A stretch of 64,000 nucleotides of DNA from Punctularia strigosozonata HHB-11173 SS5 (Eukaryota > Basidiomycota > Agaricomycetes > Corticiales > Punctulariaceae): contig NW_006767433.1 in NCBI RefSeq assembly GCF_000264995.1, forward strand, positions 2,371,074-2,435,073, given 5' to 3'. A model generated the notes under the pieces. The model saw only the letters and a list, made by a program, of their open reading frames with translations, did not search any database and was not told where the DNA came from. Positions within the stretch are counted from its first letter, which is position 1; each line of letters begins with the position of its first letter. Below are positions 24,089-34,861 of this stretch, piece after piece. The position numbers and the translations under genes were made by a program.

Positions 24089-25221
24089 ATGGCAGCTGGA
24101 TTGACTTCCACCCCGCCGTTAGCAAAGTACCTGGCCTCAACAGGTATGCTTGGAATACCGGCGTTGAAGTCCTATTGATCATGACAGTCGTAAGCAAGAC
24201 AAGAAAACCAGGGACAGGGCTATAAAACAGCTCTCAGCTTTCCTGTCGCAGAGTAGTGCGGATGACGTAGATGAACCGACGACGAAGGCACTGCTGCCGC
24301 AAGCAGAGATGGCTAAGCTATGGAAAGGCATCTTCTACTGTTTCTGGATGTCCGACAAACCGCTCGTGCAACAGGCCTTGGCGGCTGAACTAGCTGAAAT
24401 GCTCTTGACCATCAAGAGCACCTGTGCAAGTCTCGACTTCTTGCGCGGTTTCTGGGATGTTATCGTCCGGGAATGGAGTGGGATCGACCGATTGAGGTGA
24501 GTCCTCGTTCCTATATGGGCTTAGTGTATCGGGACAGTCAATTGCATTCGCCGGTAGGATGGACAAATATTATATGCTCGTGCGGCGATTCCTGAACGCG
24601 TCATTCCGGCTTTTGATGCGGGATAATTGGAACGAACCAGCCTGCGCGGAGTACACTCAGATTATGCTTGGAGAAAGGGGACCTTTGTGGTATAGTCTTG
24701 TATACCTTTCAAACTTGTGTATGCGCCTAAGCTTTGTACCCACATGTAGTCCGACCAATCAAAGGATACCGCAATCTCTCGCATACCACGTCGCAGACAT
24801 ATACATCGAGGAGCTCGGCAAAGCCTTGGAATCGGTAGACGCGGCTACCACAACCCCTGGTGGAAGATCCGTACCTCTTGCGATACTATTTTCGCCGTTC
24901 TTCGAGTTCGCTGCCCGGACCCCGGTCAAGGCCCTTTATCAACGCGTACAGGAGGCCGTGTTGAACCCTCTGTTCGATTCCCTCCCTTCGTTGCCGCCAG
25001 GTTCGGACGACGAGGACGAAGAACAAACAAGGACTCGCAAGCGACCTCGCCTTTCGTCAACGACAAGCTCCCGTTGTACATCTTTGTCACAAGGACAGCC
25101 CGATCATGTGCGGCAACAGTTGCTCCAGCTATTGTTTGACAAAGCGAGCGCTTCGGAGGTACGGGATGCAAATAGGAGACGTATATATGCGTTTTGGCGA
25201 GATGCTGGAGGCGGCGAGTAA
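24089..25221 (+). CDS. rrp1: Rrp1/Nop52 ribosomal RNA processing protein
   Basis: Rrp1 is a nucleolar factor for 27S pre-rRNA processing in 60S subunit assembly. Four exons, 24089-24143, 24199-24496, 24558-24689 and 24750-25221, give 318 residues. The N-terminus reads LAKYLAST then DKKTRDRAIKQLSAFLS across the first junction, followed by MAKLWKGIFYCFWMSDKPL, the family's signature, and YYMLVRRFLNASFRLL. After the third intron the sequence is QSLAYHVADIYIEELGKALE and FSPFFEFAARTPVKALYQRV, then an acidic/basic tail (DDEDEEQTRTRKRPR). The third intron (60 nt) has no stop, so unspliced reading adds 20 residues; the spliced form GPLCPTNQRIPQSL fits the family better. Confidence 0.92.
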
Positions 25222-25516
25222 TGATGCTTCATTCGGCGGTACCAATCTACACAACCAGTACTGACGGCCAATCGTATCCCCGAGCAATTGCGATAGTCAA
25301 TTCCATGTTGATATTGCGGGATAAATAGCAGTTGTACATATGATACATCCTCTTCCACGTCGTGTTCGAAAGGCCATTACGTTCAGTCCTCTATGCCTGA
25401 CCACCCTGAGATATAGTATTGCAGTGACACTGAGGCAGGTCCGGGAATAGCCGGAGGCGAAGGTTCCAGCGACGTGCCCATGCTGGCAGCGTCAAAACCG
25501 GTGCTTGAGTTCCTCC

Positions 25517-25810
25517 TCAGTGAAGCGAAAGGTTTAAATTGCCGGAGGGAATATGCGATGGAAGCGAGCCCTTCGGAAGGATGCTACGGCGAGGCGTACG
25601 GTCAGATATCAACGAGAACTGATCAGGGACCGCACATACCTCGTTGCCCTAGTCTTGAAGTATTGCGTATAGACGAATCCTGCAAATGCAGCCTCTAATG
25701 TACCAAAGAGGAACAGGGACTGGATAGTCGAAGATAAATTATAACGTGTCACATGCACAGAGGTATGCCACACTTACCCGTCCGCGAGCAGCGAGTAAGG
25801 TGGGGATCAT
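25517..25810 (-). CDS. small single-pass membrane protein, copy A
   Basis: Not a family I recognise. Three exons, 25810..25778, 25719..25640 and 25583..25517, with introns of 58 and 56 nt, give 59 residues. Exon 1 is MIPTLLAARGR. Exon 2 starts SLFLFGTLEAAFAGFVYTQY, one hydrophobic helix, then basic residues. Exon 3 ends NLNLSLH. Copy B, 730 bp away on the other strand, has the same three-exon layout, the same intron phases (0 and 2), an 11-codon first exon, and about two-thirds identity over the first 33 residues. Two copies agreeing in protein and splice sites is the main evidence that both are genes. The short basic N-terminus before a single helix would suit the mitochondrial inner membrane or the ER (inference). 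Confidence 0.6.
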
Positions 25811-26539
25811 CGTGATTGGGAAGGGTTGGGTGACGATTCGTATGTTTGAGGTCGAGTTCTGAATGTGAACTTGCGATGCGATGTGCAACAGCGCGGAAAT
25901 GCAGTTGGCTTTATACCGGAAGCTCACACCGGGCCCGTTGGGCCAAATCGAGTGCCATGGCCTTCAGCTGAGCATGTGCGCACCGTGAATTGGCAGGTTT
26001 CGGAGGCTCCACGCAGATTCCCGAGACAACCCGCGACAAGGGGATGATAGCAGTCGAGTGGGATGGAGGAGGAGAGCGGCGTGGGTCAATCTGGATGAGG
26101 CTCATCTAGCCGAGAAGGTCGATGGGCTTCGTCCGAGGCAATCTGGAGCTCGGGCAGCACAGCCACAGTCACCGGGCTTCCGTGGGCCCCCGGACTATTT
26201 TGGTTCTAGATTCTACCTGGGCGTCGCAGCACGTCTTGTTCGACCCGGCCAGTTGCGGCCAGCTCTCTCTCCCCTGAGTCTCGTAGCAGACGATAACGAA
26301 TAACGACCACACCCGTCCGAAAGTAACCTAAGGCTCGATATCCGTAGTCCGGAAATCGGACCACCGTCATCCAGCAAGGCAATCATGCACCGAAGGCATC
26401 CATTTAACAAGACTCGGTCAACAAGGCGGAGCCCCACGCAAGGCCTCCCCACTCAGTCCACTCTTGACCCAACTGCACCACTCAGCGCCGTCTTCTCAAC
26501 CTTACCTTTACTCGCTTGTCGTCAAGCAACACGGACCAG
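25811..26539. promoter_or_regulatory. shared divergent upstream region of the small membrane-protein pair
   Basis: 729 bp between the two divergent ATGs. No other coding sequence was recognised. If the pair arose by inverted duplication, promoter elements may be mirrored here, but I saw no long inverted repeat by eye. Confidence 0.35.
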
Positions 26540-26900
26540 ATGATCCCCACAGCCCTGTTCGCTCGACGCAACGTGAGTCAACATGTGTCATACATCCTTG
26601 GGCGTTCATGTATCTCTGCCACAGTCGTTGTTGCTCTTTGGAGCACTGGAGGCTACGTTTGGTGCCTTCGTCTACATGCAGTATTTCCGGGCATCCAGGT
26701 GAGCATGTTACCCCCCCCCCCCTTTGAGCATCACTCGACGCGCACAATATACCATGTGTCTGATGCTGTCCGTTTCCAGCAAGGTCACACGGCTTGCGCC
26801 CACACCTATCCCGATCCCGGTTCAACGGGCATCTCGCAATCTTCACCTACGCCCTTCGTGGCACAGAAGCGGATCGACCTACTTGTTTTCCACGCAATAG
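26540..26900 (+). CDS. small single-pass membrane protein, copy B
   Basis: Three exons, 26540-26572, 26625-26698 and 26780-26900, with introns of 52 and 81 nt, give 75 residues. Exon 1 is MIPTALFARRN. Exon 2 starts SLLLFGALEATFGAFVYMQY, one membrane helix. Exon 3 reads KVTRLAPTPIPIPVQRASRN, then LHLRPSWHRSGSTYLFSTQ. The PIP...NLHL stretch resembles PSHIPSGNLNL in copy A. The second intron contains a run of about ten C residues. The gene is too short and too split to appear as an obvious unspliced frame. Function unknown. Confidence 0.6.
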
Positions 26901-27219
26901 TACGAAACGCAACGTATAGCCCGGGAAGGCGTTTATCGAGAATTGATTTGGAGTCCCCAAGTCCGGAAGTGCATACCATCTGTATCATATCATAGAGAAC
27001 ATTACCATTCGCTCAATACCTATTCCTCGTACTGTATCTCGTACTTCGCGCACGGAACCTTCCATCGAGTCTCATTTACAGGGCTTTGGCCCACGGTGCG
27101 CAGTGTACGGAAGGCGCAACACAGCGCACGCAGCAAAGCCGTCGCTGTTACCAGCCACGACCGCATTTGCGACTACTTGCCTAACACTGCATGCCTCGAC
27201 GGACCCGCACTCTCGCAGC
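26901..27219. other. intergenic, nothing recognised
   Basis: 319 bp between the small membrane-protein gene and the TBC gene, presumably 3' UTR and promoter. An in-frame non-ATG extension of the TBC reading frame reaches back to about 27103 but has no upstream ATG. Confidence 0.35.
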
Positions 27220-29661
27220 ATGGAAGACAACCTTCAGAACAACCATGCCCATAACATTGGTATCATCCAACCCTACGACCCGAGCATTGACCTCGATGAT
27301 GCATTCTCCGACGGCGAAGACAAGTTGACTTCCTTTGACTTCACGTCCGCGGCGCTACGTGAAGAAATGGTGAAAGTTCAAGCACATGCACAACATATGG
27401 AACGGGACGAGACACCGGACCAGTTACAAGACCCCAATAACCTTTCGTGTCACCAGAGCAACATCGAGGCCGATACCTCGGTATCCACATTCGAGCTTGA
27501 TGCAAGTAGCGCGCATGCGGGTTCCGACCAGGATTTGGAGTCACATATTCTTACACCTATCCCACCCCCTGAAACCCATCGACCGCAAACCGAGCTTGCA
27601 GTCCAGTTTGGTCATATCTCACTCTCCGAGGACTCTAGCATCTCCAACTATACGTCTGGGCATGGCGGCGAAGAGCCAGACCGTTCACGTATAGGAACAC
27701 CTGGTCCGGAATATATACCTGCATCCCCGCCTCCTCCATCAGGAAACGTGAAGCAGATAGACAATTACAGCAAGGAAATTTCGACGGACGCGCCGGTTCC
27801 TGACGCGATGAAAGACTCCTCCGGAGCCGTGGACAAGCTATTCGTCAACGAAGTTTCTGACAGCCATCAGACACCCCATTCCGCCCCGCCGACTACCCCA
27901 TCTTTCCCCCCGCCGACCATTCCGAAGATTGTCGTTGCCTCTTCTACGTCGTCGCAATCTACCACTCCTGAAACGTCAATTCACCGGTCAAGTCGCTCCG
28001 TTTCGGGTCCAAGTGCCTTCGAGAAAGTTGTGAGTAGGACTCGGCCAACATTCCTGCCCCCGAAGCCAAAGACAGAAGATTTGAAACATCTGCACGACTG
28101 GGAAGAGATGATGAAGCAAAGCCGTGCGGCCGGTGAGCTTCTGCTCCTCTACATATGCTCTTGGGAACGCAAGACGAACTGACAGCCAGCACCGCCTATG
28201 TTTTTGCGCAACGTATCTCCGTTACATCAATTAACACGAACCGGGCATGGTCAGAGCAGAAACGGAGAAAGGCGCTGCAAGCACGGCGCCTCGCTCGAGA
28301 ACAGCGCATTGAAGAATCTCTACAGGCTTGGCAGAAGCATTTGTTGGAGGATTGGAGAGCTGTCCATAAAAACCCTGCGTTAAAGAGGTAAGTGCTTACC
28401 GTACGAGGGCAAGCGGTGTCTGACCGGACCAACGAAAGACTTTGGTGGAAGGGTATACCGACAAGCCTTAGAGCGACCATGTGGGAGAAAGCAGTGGGTA
28501 ACGCTCTCGCTCTTGATAAAGGTATGCATAGTTGTCATATGACAGCCAACACCGTTGAGTTGACCTTCCGAACCTGCCTGTAGGCAATTATCGAACATGT
28601 GTCGCCCGTGCGAAACGCGCAAGATCAACAGGAACATTCCCCGAGGCTACGCTCAAGCTCATTGAGACGGATATCTCCTCGACGCTACCCTCTCTCCACA
28701 TTTTCCTTCCAGGGACGGGGCCACTGTATGACGACTTGTATGAGATGCTCGCCGCTTGGGTAGTCTCTCGATTCGACGAAGGGTTAAATTATAGCAAGGG
28801 AGTTGCAAGGATTGCGGGTATGTTGCTGCTCACCATGAGCAGCAAAGAACAAGCCTTCATCGTGCTACGAAATTTACTTGAACGACACTGCATGAGGAGT
28901 TTCTATGGTGGCAGGAGCGCCAACGACGATGTACGTCCTCACGTTCTCGTGAACGTATCCGCACCTAATGCCCTGTCAGGTCGAGGCTTACTATAGGTAA
29001 GGCTTCACCGTCGATCGTGGTTCTCGCTTGCTTAGTCTGCCAGAATTTTTGACACGCTTCTCGCCGATGGCATGCCTAAGAGTGCGTACTAATTGCCTGT
29101 CTGGTGAGCCGGAGTATCCTTACTCACAGGCGACTTCAGTTTATTTCAATTTTAAGCAACACCAAATATCTCCTGCCGCATACCTCCCGGATTGGATAAT
29201 GCCGCTCTTTCTAGACCATCTCCCCTTCGAGGCTTGTGCCCGGATCTGGGACGTGCTCGTCTTAGAAGGCGATTCCTTTGTATTTCGTGTATCACTGGCG
29301 ATTCTTGCCGTGTTGGAGCCGAGACTATTTTTCCCGGATCGAAGGGAACTGCTAGAGCTTTTGAAGTGAGTCCGTGCCCTTGGAGACTCTGTCGATTTCG
29401 CGAAGTGGGTCGTGGCTAATCACATACAGAGGTGAGAACAAGGCGGCAATCGAGGTCGCCAAACGTGAGGGCCGCTCCTTGGACGGAGGAAAGTACGAGA
29501 TTTATGGTCTCGACGAGGAGACTCTGTAAGCTATCCTCGTTCTCCGATTTTCTTTTGACTGAAGCTTGTGTACTAGGTGGGAGAGGATTGACAGCATGGA
29601 CGACTGGTGGAAGGATAGCACGTGGAAACGACTATTGCAGCGCGAGCTACCAGATGTATAA
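27220..29661 (+). CDS. TBC (Rab-GAP-like) domain protein with altered catalytic fingers
   Basis: TBC proteins speed GTP hydrolysis by Rab GTPases. ATG 27220 (MEDNLQNNHAHNIG) opens a long Ser/Pro-rich, probably disordered half of about 310 residues, followed by a basic coiled coil (EQKRRKALQARRLAREQRIE). The TBC domain starts LWWKGIPTSLRATMWEKAVG and runs through IETDISSTLPSLHIF, GPLYDDLYEMLAAWVVSRFD, EGLNYSKGVARIAGMLLL, YLPDWIMPLFLDHLPFEACA and RIWDVLVLEGDSFVFRVSLA, ending LQRELPDV. Canonical TBC has Arg in IxxDxxR and Gln in YxQ; here these are Ser (IETDISS) and Lys (YSK). Introns are short except one of about 120 nt before EQKRRK. The 3' end lies 153 bp before the GCP4 start. Confidence 0.88.
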
Positions 29662-29702
29662 CGAACACCGACGCGCACAGTAGTAGTAGATGATTATAGA
29701 AT

Positions 29703-29729
29703 TGTCACTTGCTGTCACTTGTCACTTGG
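29703..29729 (+). promoter_or_regulatory. triple TGTCACTTG direct repeat upstream of GCP4
   Basis: Three direct GTCACTT repeats start at 29704, 29714 and 29721 (spacings 10 and 7). They lie in the 153-bp gap between the TBC stop and the GCP4 start, about 90 bp before the ATG. The same 9-mer occurs before RRP1. This is a candidate transcription-factor site; no factor can be named from sequence. Confidence 0.45.
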
Positions 29730-29814
29730 ATTTTTACTGCCTCCGCGGGCATTCAATGTAGGCATGATTCCTGGCGGGACTCGTGTATACGGCCATCTAC
29801 TTACTACTCCGAGC

Positions 29815-32141
29815 ATGATTGCAGAGGTATTGCTGTTGCTTGCGGGTCATTCCTCCTCGTTGTTCTCGGAAAAGGATAACACCCTCAACCCCGTCTTCAT
29901 ACCGTTGCTGCATCCAGGCGAAGCGCAGTGTCTAGAATCCCTCGGATTGATTGCATTCCGATACCGCAAAATCAAGCAGTCCTGCGCTTCTCTCGCAACA
30001 TCGCCTTCGCAGTACATCTGCACTCTGTCCTCATCTCTGCAGAGGTTCCTGCGCGATGGATACGAATCACTGGTGATAGATACCGAGGCCAGAGTGCTAC
30101 ATCGAGACCCCAAGCTGGTCGCTGGCGGATCCTTTGTTCCCCTCTCGGCTATCCGAGCCACCTTCGAAGAATGGGAAGCCCCTCTAGCTTCCTTCCAATC
30201 TCTCATGGAGGAAGTAGACTCTCGGGAATCCTGGCCCCCAGGTCCTCTCATAGACATGCTTCAAGGCAGAGCGCGTACCGGTGTGCACCGCATAGCTTCC
30301 GTTTTTTCGGAACTCTCCCGAGACGTGCAGCGCGTTTGGAGGACACACGCTATCGCTTTCATGATTCACGGCGAGATAGAGCTCTCAGGCTTGCTTACAA
30401 CCGATTACAAGCTTCTCGATGGATCCACCCCAACTTGTGTCTCGCCTCAGACGCGCGATTCCATGTCTTATATCGGCCGCGCAATAGGGACCGTGAAAGC
30501 TGCCAAATGGCATCAACAATTGCCACGTAGGCTCGCGCTTGAGTATACTAGCGTGCTCGAAGGGGCACTACCGGAGGATAGTTATTCATTTGGAAGAGCT
30601 ATTGGCACAATACGGACCGGCATCAGCGAATGGCTTTGGGACAACGTACTCACCAGAAAGGACGTAGATGATGCTCTCGATTCCATGTAGGCTTTTCGAG
30701 CCAACATGTCGGCGCTTTCATTGACGGTCTTACTCAGGGCCAACTACTTCCTCCTTCGGAATGGCGAGTTCGCCTTATCGCTCATCCGCGAACTCGAGCA
30801 ACTCAAGCTATCGCGTTTGACCTCGCGCGCTGGATCAAGCACTATCATACGCGAACAAGATATCCATCTCGCTATGCTTCGTGCTTCGTTAGGCACATCA
30901 GCTCAACAGGACTCAGCAGTTGCATCCCTGCGCTTCCATTTGCCTTCCGGGCCCGCGCAACCGTCCTTGACCTATGATCGCACTCTGACATCATCTATCA
31001 TATCCACGGAGGCGGTCTCGTTTAATGACATACTCCTCGGGACACCTGTTATCTTGTCTTATGTCGTTACATGGCCGCTTGATCTGTTTTTGCAGCCAGC
31101 CGATATTCAGGTATATTCCTCCATATTTTCATACATATCTGCCGTGCGTAGGACCCATACTCGCATCCATCTGTGTTGGTCCTGGCTATCTAATGCTCAA
31201 CGAGCGCGCCGCCGATGGTAAGTGTCTATTACTTCATGGCGTCGAACAGCAAAACGATTCTGTCTTCACAAGGACCGGGTTGAACGAAGGCGGCAGTCCT
31301 GAAGACGTCGATGTTCGTAGGAACTTGCTGAGATGCTCCTGGGGCATCGTGCGTAAAATGTGCTTTTTTCTGGATGTGATTCTGGGTCATGTCATGCAAG
31401 ACGTTTGCGACGACGAGTATCGGAGGCTCAAGGCACGGCTTAATCCTCACAATAGTCCATCCTCGATCAATTTGGCACCGCCCGCGGCAACACATCGCAC
31501 AACTCGACGGCCTTCCAGCTCGTTGTTGGAGCACTCGGAGCAAACAGGCAACTCGACAACTGCCAGATTGGACTTCACGAGCGTGCGCGAAATGCATGGC
31601 TTTTATCTGAAGCATCTCCTCGAAGGATGCCTGTTAACGAACCAAGCGTTATCCTCCATCATCCGGCAAATCCTTGATCTCTGCGAACGCTTTGTTGCCC
31701 AGGTCGAGCGTTGGGGTGGTGACGTTCTCCCTGCGCTGCTGTTCGAGGGGAGTCTCAATGATCGCGGGAGCGGTGAAACGGGAGATATGGTCAGAGAACG
31801 ATTCGACCTTGTACTGCAGATGGACAGTGTAAGCGGAACGTCTTACGAGGCCCATGCATACTCATAGCCTGCAGATCCTCCAGGCACTTTTCACTTCGTT
31901 CTACGACCAACTTTCGCTGTCAACAAGCAAACAGTTCAATAACGCTGCACCGGATGTCTCGAGGTCGGTCCTCCCGAATGTCAGCATGGCGGATGCCACC
32001 ACATCATTTGGAACGACGTTTGTCCGAAGTATAGACGGAGATGGCGCATCACGAAGACATGTTGAGAGTCTGCTGCTGAGACTGGATTTCAATTCGGGGT
32101 TTTCTAAGACGGAGTTACACCCCGCAAGCGAACGACCCTGA
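29815..32141 (+). CDS. Gamma-tubulin complex component GCP4 (Spc97/Spc98 family)
   Basis: GCP4 belongs to the gamma-tubulin ring complex that nucleates microtubules at the spindle pole body. Four exons, 29815-30686, 30738-31217, 31273-31828 and 31875-32141, join in frame to 724 residues. ATG 29815 was chosen over the upstream ATG 29764 because MIAEVLLLLAGHSSSLF matches the GCP4 N-terminus, followed by PLLHPGEAQCLESLG. GRIP1 continues through VWRTHAIAFMIHGEI. GRIP2 has YFLLRNGEFALSLIRELEQ, TWPLDLFLQPADIQVYSSIF, SYISAVRRTHTRIH and SNAQRARRRWTGL. It ends LLLRLDFNSGF. The last intron was placed to give QMDS/ILQALFTSFYDQL, the only choice that keeps frame. Confidence 0.92.
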
Positions 32142-32314
32142 TTTCGACGGCAAACATGTTTTTGGACGAGAGCTACTTGCCGCTGTAGTATGTACTATCA
32201 GAAAATGATGCATGATGTCGATGTATAGGCGGCGTTGCAGGGCGCGCACCGATGCGGCGATAATCGTGACGCGCTCCGCTCAGAACCAGATGCGGAACTG
32301 ATAACTTTGGCAAC

Positions 32315-32321
32315 TATAAAA
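32315..32321 (+). promoter_or_regulatory. TATA box of the inorganic pyrophosphatase gene
   Basis: TATAAAA lies 73 nt before the ATG, like the TATA-to-ATG spacings seen upstream of the GST (about 75), GNAT (about 84) and AIF-like (about 60) genes. Confidence 0.5.
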
Positions 32322-32387
32322 CGGATGAGCATCCATCGTACATCCGCGCTCGCGCGTCTAGCTCAACAAACTCGACTGTTGACCAGC

Positions 32388-33567
32388 ATGTCTTCCGGTC
32401 AGTGCCCCTACCTTCGTCAAAGCTTGCCTTTGAGTTGCTCACGTTGCATGCTCCAGCGTACACGCCACGTCTCATTGGTGCTCCGAACACTCTCGGTGCG
32501 GATAAAGGCAACTACTACAAAAGCCACTCGTTCTGATGCGCGAAATCGATAGATCATCGCGTGTACATCGAGCACAACGGCAGCGTCGTCTCCCCGTTCC
32601 ATGATATTCCGCTCTTTGCCGACCAGAGCAATGGCATCCTCAACATGATCGTCGAGGTCCCTCGTTGGACGAATGCGAAGATGGAGCTGTCCAAGGAGGA
32701 GCCTTTCAATCCCATCAAACAGGATATCAAGAAAGGCCGTCTGCGTTTTGTCCGCAACTGCTTCCCTCATCACGGATACATCTGGAACTACGGCGCATTC
32801 CCTCAGGTATCTAGCCCTCTTCACTGAGAACTTACATTGCGGCCCTATTGTACTCATGATGTACGCAGACATGGGAGGACCCCTCGCAGATGCATGCTGA
32901 GACGAAGGCCAAGGGCGACAACGATCCTCTCGATGTCTGCGAAATCGGCGAACAAGTTGGTTACACTGGTCAAATCAAGCAAGTCAAGGTTCTGGGCATC
33001 ATGGCGCTCCTAGACGAGGGCGAGACGGACTGGAAAGTTATCGTTGTGGATATCCATGATCCTCTCGCCTCGAAGCTCAACGACATCGAAGATGTCGAGC
33101 GTCACCTTCCCGGCCTTATCCGCGCCACAAACGAATGGTTCCGGTGAGGTCATCTTTCGACTCTTCGTGCAATCCAGGATTCATGCGTGTTGTGTAGTAT
33201 CTACAAGATCCCCGATGGAAAGCCGGAAAATGCGTTCGCTTTCTCCGGTGAGGCGAAGAACAAGCGCTATGCTACCGAGATTGTGCACGAATGCCACGAA
33301 GCGTGGCGCCGCCTGATCATGGGCGAGAGCCCCGCAAAGACGGCGTCCTACGATCTTTCTATCAAGAACATCACTGTGCAGAACTCGCCAGGCTTTGTCT
33401 CCAAAAATGACCCGGCGTATACTGGTATCCCGCCTGATTCGCGCAAGCCTCCCGCCCCTATCGACCCGTCGAGTAAGTGCCATTCATCCATAGTTATACA
33501 TGACTGTTACTGATTGTAATTCGTGCCAGTTTCCAAGTGGTTCTACATTTCTTCTGCGCAGGTCTGA
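32388..33567 (+). CDS. ipp1: Soluble inorganic pyrophosphatase
   Basis: Hydrolyses pyrophosphate to phosphate in the cytosol, pulling biosynthetic reactions forward. Six exons, 32388-32397, 32457-32495, 32553-32806, 32869-33143, 33198-33472 and 33530-33567, give 296 residues. The first two exons are tiny (10 and 39 nt) and yield [20 protein letters not shown], the usual fungal Ipp1 N-terminus. Catalytic parts are [37 protein letters not shown], the metal-binding signature [11 protein letters not shown] and [12 protein letters not shown]. The C-terminus reads [12 protein letters not shown]. It is tail to tail with Ubc12. Confidence 0.97.
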
Positions 33568-33877
33568 AAAGCGGTCGCAGCGAAACTAGTTACGGTGTTG
33601 TGGATGTTGCCGCCTTTAGCTTGCCGTGACAACACTCGATCGAACAATCGGATACATACTGGGCTACAAAGCAAGTATCTCTAGCTAGGGGCATCTATTA
33701 TGCTGTGATGCAAAGAAAACAGGGTGACATCGAAAGCCTCATGAGTGCATCGGGCAAGCTCTGCCTACGTTCCAGGGAGGGATCCGTGAGAGCGGTGTGC
33801 GATTAGATAGCGTTCCTGGTGTATAACTGAAAGCAGGTAGCGAGAGCGCCCTGAACAATGAAATGGAGAGTTTGTCT
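33568..33877. other. convergent 3' region, nothing recognised
   Basis: 310 bp between the stops of the pyrophosphatase and Ubc12, expected to hold both 3' UTRs. Confidence 0.4.
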
Positions 33878-34704
33878 TCATATGGCAACGTTGTCGTATT
33901 TGACACCCCTAACGGCACGTCCCAACATAGACGACTTGACATTCTGGACGAACTGCTCGCGATGCTTGCGCAGCTCCTCAGCCGCTTCTATAGACACGCA
34001 ATTGAACAACCGCAGTCAGGATGGACAGAACAGTCGACTGAGAGTATAGATATATACAACGGACCTTTGTTGAGCGGATCGTCCGCATTCGGCTCAAGGA
34101 AGAGGTACTGCAATCCAACCATGACGGAATTGAGATTGAGAACTGGTTTCCAGTCCTCTCGCAGGATGTTCAGGCAGACATTGCCCTCAAGGTCCACGTT
34201 GGGGTGGTATATCTGCAGGGTATTTGTCACATTTCCGATTCACGTATCTAGAGACATACAGTTTGCGTGCACTTGACTTTAGGTGGCTCATGTGGGTAGT
34301 TTGTGTTGATGTTGAAGGAGAACTTGAATGCACCGCCCTTGTACATCCCTTGAGCAGCTGGTCAGTGGACTACCAAGTTTTCGAGGTATGAACAGCAGTA
34401 AGCACCTTCATCAGGAGTAATCGTTAACTCGAAGTTCAAGAGATCGGCGGGATCAGGGAAGTGGGTCTTCATTGTAGAAGGAAGATCAAGCTCCGTCAAG
34501 TCTGATCCTCACAATTAGTACTCAGCAACGCGTCTATCAGACAGCAATGAATACGTGCCCTTCTGTACTCGGATTTGTGCAGCACTCGTCTTTGGCTTCT
34601 TCTTCGCCGCTGCATTTTCATCCTTCTTCATACTCCATATCTGACGCGTATGTTTAAGATAGCAGTTCAACATACGTATGTATGTACATGTCCACCTTGA
34701 TCAT
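33878..34704 (-). CDS. ubc12: NEDD8-conjugating E2 enzyme Ubc12
   Basis: Ubc12 carries NEDD8/Rub1 to cullins and so activates SCF-type ubiquitin ligases. A 9-nt first exon (34704..34696, MIK) is followed by [17 protein letters not shown], the N-terminal hook typical of Ubc12, which docks on the NEDD8 E1. Then [57 protein letters not shown] (catalytic Cys), [20 protein letters not shown] and the end [11 protein letters not shown]. The second intron (34502-34558) begins GC rather than GT: only a GCACGT donor keeps the RVQK/DLTELDL frame. Other introns are GT-AG. Confidence 0.95.
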
Positions 34705-34861
34705 GTCGGTAAGGGTACCCGGCCGGCTGTCGTTGTCGTCGTGTGCGGTAGGGGTGTGGCAGTGGCAACGTCGTGATTGAGGAATTCAATGAAGAACGTG
34801 ACCGCACAAAGTATGCCATTGCCGTAGGACGTGAGATCCTCGAGCTTTGTTCACTGCCGTT

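Noticed and set aside
26516-26995. 159-codon frame over the small membrane-protein copy B
   Set aside because: It reads through both introns and enters the wrong frame in the helix exon; the spliced version matches copy A while this one does not.
27103-27219. Upstream extension of the TBC protein
   Set aside because: The in-frame extension starts at a GTG and has no ATG; 27220 is the first Met in frame.
29764-29814. ATG 29764 as the GCP4 start
   Set aside because: GCP4 homologs begin at the MIAEVLLLL position (29815); the extra 17 residues resemble nothing in the family.
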